Assembly: GCA_003505795.1 (NCBI GenBank)
Contig: DNXT01000454.1
Coordinates: forward strand, 1 to 6,162
Source: Lysobacteraceae bacterium
GTDB lineage: Bacteria; Pseudomonadota; Gammaproteobacteria; Xanthomonadales; Xanthomonadaceae
Length of the DNA: 6,162 nucleotides
Reading direction: 5' to 3'
The position numbers and the translations under genes are program-made. A model generated the notes under the pieces. It was not told where the DNA came from, did no database searches, and saw only the letters and a program-made list of their open reading frames with translations. Below are positions 4,558-6,162 of this stretch, in pieces. How positions within the stretch are numbered: the first letter of the stretch is position 1; each line of letters opens with the position of its first letter.

Positions 4558-6162
4558 TATTCCGCATTCCAACGAAAGCGCCTGCTGCTGACCCTGCTGG
4601 TGGTGCTCGGCGGCATGGTGATCGCGATGTTCGCGGCCGGCCACTTCGTCGAACGCCGCGCCCTGCAGGAGGAAAGCGGCTCGGTGCAGCGCCAGCTCGA
4701 GCTGTACGCGCAGGCCCTGCAGCAGCGCATCGACCGCTACCGCACCCTGCCGCAGATCCTCGCGCTGGATCCGGAACTGCGCGACGCCGTCGCCCATCCG
4801 CTGGCCGCCGGCGAGGTCGAGCGGCTCAACCGCAAGCTCGAACGCGCCAACAGCGTGACCCTATCGTCGACGCTGACCCTGATCGACCGCCATGGCACCG
4901 CACTGGCCGCCAGCAACTGGCGCGACCCGCGCAGCAACGTCGGCATCGACTACAGCTTCCGCCCCTACGTGCAGCAGGCGCTGGCCAGCGGCACCGGCCG
5001 CTTCTACGGCATCGGCCTGACCACCGGCGAGCCCGGCTATTTCCTGTCGCAGGCGATCCACGGCGAGGACGGCGCGGTGCAGGGCATCGTGGTGATCAAG
5101 ATCGCGCTGGCGGCGCTGGAGCGCGAGTGGCTGCAGACCCCGGACATCGTGTTCGCCTCCGACGCGCACGGGGTGGTGTTCCTGGCCAGCCGCAACGAAT
5201 GGCGCTACCGGCTGCTGGCGCCGCTGAGCGAAAGCGGCGAACGCGAACTGCGGCAGACCCGCCAGTACGCCGAGCAGGTGCTGCTGCCGTTGCGCCACCG
5301 CCGCCTCGAGGCCATCGGCGGCGGCCAGCTGGTCCGCATCGACGAGCCGCAGCTGCCGGACAAGCTGCTGTGGCGGACCCTGCAGCTGCCGGAGAGCCAG
5401 TGGCGCCTGCACCTGCTGCACGACACCCGCAACAGCGATGCCGCCGGGCGCACCGCCGCGATCGCCGCGGCCGGCACCTGGCTGGCGCTGGCCCTGCTGG
5501 TGCTGTTCGTGCAGCAGCGCCGGCGCCTGTCGGCGCTGCGCCAGCGCAGCCGGCGCGAGCTGGAGACGGTACTGCAGCAGCACGCGCAGGAACTGCGCAC
5601 CGCCCAGGACGGCATCGTGCAGGCCGCACAGAAGGCCGACACCGGGCTGAGCCGCAGCCTGGAGCACCTGCCGCAGGGCGTGGTCATCATCGACGCCGAG
5701 CTCAACCTGGTGGCCTGGAACTCGCGCTACGTGGACCTGTTCCGGTTCCCCGCCGAGCTGGTCCAGGTCGGGCGGCCGATCGAGGACCTGTTCCGCTTCA
5801 ACGCGCGCCGCGGCCTGCTCGGTCCCGGTCCGATCGAGGCGGCGATCGAACGCCGCCTCAACCACCTGCGCAGCGGCAAGCCGCACCTGCGCGAGAGCGA
5901 GAAGGAGGACGGCACGGTGCTGGAGATCCGCGGCAATCCGCTGCCCGACGGCGGCTTCGTCACCAGCTACGCCGACATCACCACCTACAAGAACGCCGCG
6001 CGCGAACTGCGTTCGCTGGCCGACGCGCTGGAACACCGCATCGCCGAACGCACCCGCGACCTCGACGAGGCCCGCCGCGAGGCCGAGGCGGCCAACCGCT
6101 ACAAGACCCGCTTCGTCGCCTCGGCGGTACACGACCTGCTGCAGCCGCTCAACGCCGCGCGC
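4555..6162 (+). CDS. Sensor histidine kinase with DctB-like periplasmic sensor, PAS domain and HisKA (partial at 3' end)
   Basis: The first 536 residues of a membrane sensor kinase; the frame is open to the window edge. Order: transmembrane helix (about 9-28), periplasmic dCache sensor (about 30-298), second helix (about 302-320), a coiled-coil linker rich in Arg/Glu/Gln (320-365), PAS domain (about 366-476, with LPQGVVIID and VAWNSRYVDLF), a second coiled coil (480-515), and the H-box HDLLQPLNAAR with phosphoacceptor His526. The sensor has the DctB/DctS signature: LIDRHGTALAASNW, YSFRPYVQQAL, GRFYGIG and GEPGYFLS. The Arg of FRPY (136) matches the residue that binds the carboxylate in DctB structures. 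The ATP-binding domain, and possibly a receiver, lie beyond the edge. PAS plus this H-box resembles CrbS/NahK-class kinases, which often work with NarL/LuxR-family regulators, unlike DctB, which works with the sigma-54 activator DctD. The start is supported by the membrane helix immediately after it, not by a ribosome site. Confidence 0.88.
   Translation, partial: MYSAFQRKRLLLTLLVVLGGMVIAMFAAGHFVERRALQEESGSVQRQLELYAQALQQRIDRYRTLPQILALDPELRDAVAHPLAAGEVERLNRKLERANSVTLSSTLTLIDRHGTALAASNWRDPRSNVGIDYSFRPYVQQALASGTGRFYGIGLTTGEPGYFLSQAIHGEDGAVQGIVVIKIALAALEREWLQTPDIVFASDAHGVVFLASRNEWRYRLLAPLSESGERELRQTRQYAEQVLLPLRHRRLEAIGGGQLVRIDEPQLPDKLLWRTLQLPESQWRLHLLHDTRNSDAAGRTAAIAAAGTWLALALLVLFVQQRRRLSALRQRSRRELETVLQQHAQELRTAQDGIVQAAQKADTGLSRSLEHLPQGVVIIDAELNLVAWNSRYVDLFRFPAELVQVGRPIEDLFRFNARRGLLGPGPIEAAIERRLNHLRSGKPHLRESEKEDGTVLEIRGNPLPDGGFVTSYADITTYKNAARELRSLADALEHRIAERTRDLDEARREAEAANRYKTRFVASAVHDLLQPLNAAR

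Noticed and set aside
2891..4567. Very long open frame on the minus strand across the porin gene (558 codons)
   Set aside because: It is antisense to a clear porin, has a low-complexity His/Gln/Val/Ala/Gly-rich composition and no domain. High-GC genes routinely leave such frames open.
4220..4591. Short open frames on both strands within the porin-kinase spacer
   Set aside because: They lie on the palindrome and stem-loops, and their translations are Pro/Ser/Arg/Ala-rich, as intergenic repeats commonly give. No ribosome sites.
4861..6132. 423-codon minus-strand open frame opposite the kinase
   Set aside because: It mirrors the kinase codons and is rich in Ala, Gln, Arg and Val repeats with no recognisable fold.
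1..6162. CRISPR array, tRNA, rRNA, insertion sequence or prophage remnant
   Set aside because: No regularly spaced direct repeats, cloverleaf-like sequence, transposase or integrase coding was seen.

Overview
The window is GC-rich DNA whose coding regions have strongly G/C-biased third codon positions. Protein content and an intergenic repeat of a style common in Xanthomonas and its relatives suggest a gammaproteobacterium of the Xanthomonadaceae (Xanthomonas, Stenotrophomonas, Lysobacter or Luteimonas type). This placement is inferred from protein character, not from a database match.

Layout. Left part (1-1197, minus strand): the first 34 codons of an unidentified exported protein. Upstream of it, 57 bp away, lies a complete secreted alpha/beta-hydrolase of the acetyl(xylan)-esterase-like group. 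The two are probably cotranscribed. A 193-bp gap with short hairpins separates them from dctA.

Centre (1391-4213): dctA (C4-dicarboxylate:cation symporter, minus strand) is divergent from a porin of the OprO/OprP ('phosphate-selective') family (plus strand). They share a 288-bp control region. That region contains the only obvious AT-rich patch, a small dyad resembling a two-component regulator site, and a long bulged inverted repeat.

Right part (4214-6162): a 341-bp gene-free stretch holds a terminator-like stem-loop, a 161-bp imperfect palindrome (57-bp arms, 44/57 matching) and a second perfect hairpin. It is followed by a sensor histidine kinase that runs off the right edge. The kinase has a DctB-like periplasmic sensor but continues into PAS plus an HDLLQPLNAAR H-box, a different transmitter class from classical DctB. 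Its start looks leaderless: a CATAAT box sits exactly where it would place the transcript start on the A of the ATG.

Working model (inference): the porin admits dicarboxylates through the outer membrane, DctA carries them through the inner membrane, and the kinase senses them in the periplasm and acts through a regulator encoded beyond the right edge. No mobile element, CRISPR array, tRNA or rRNA was seen.
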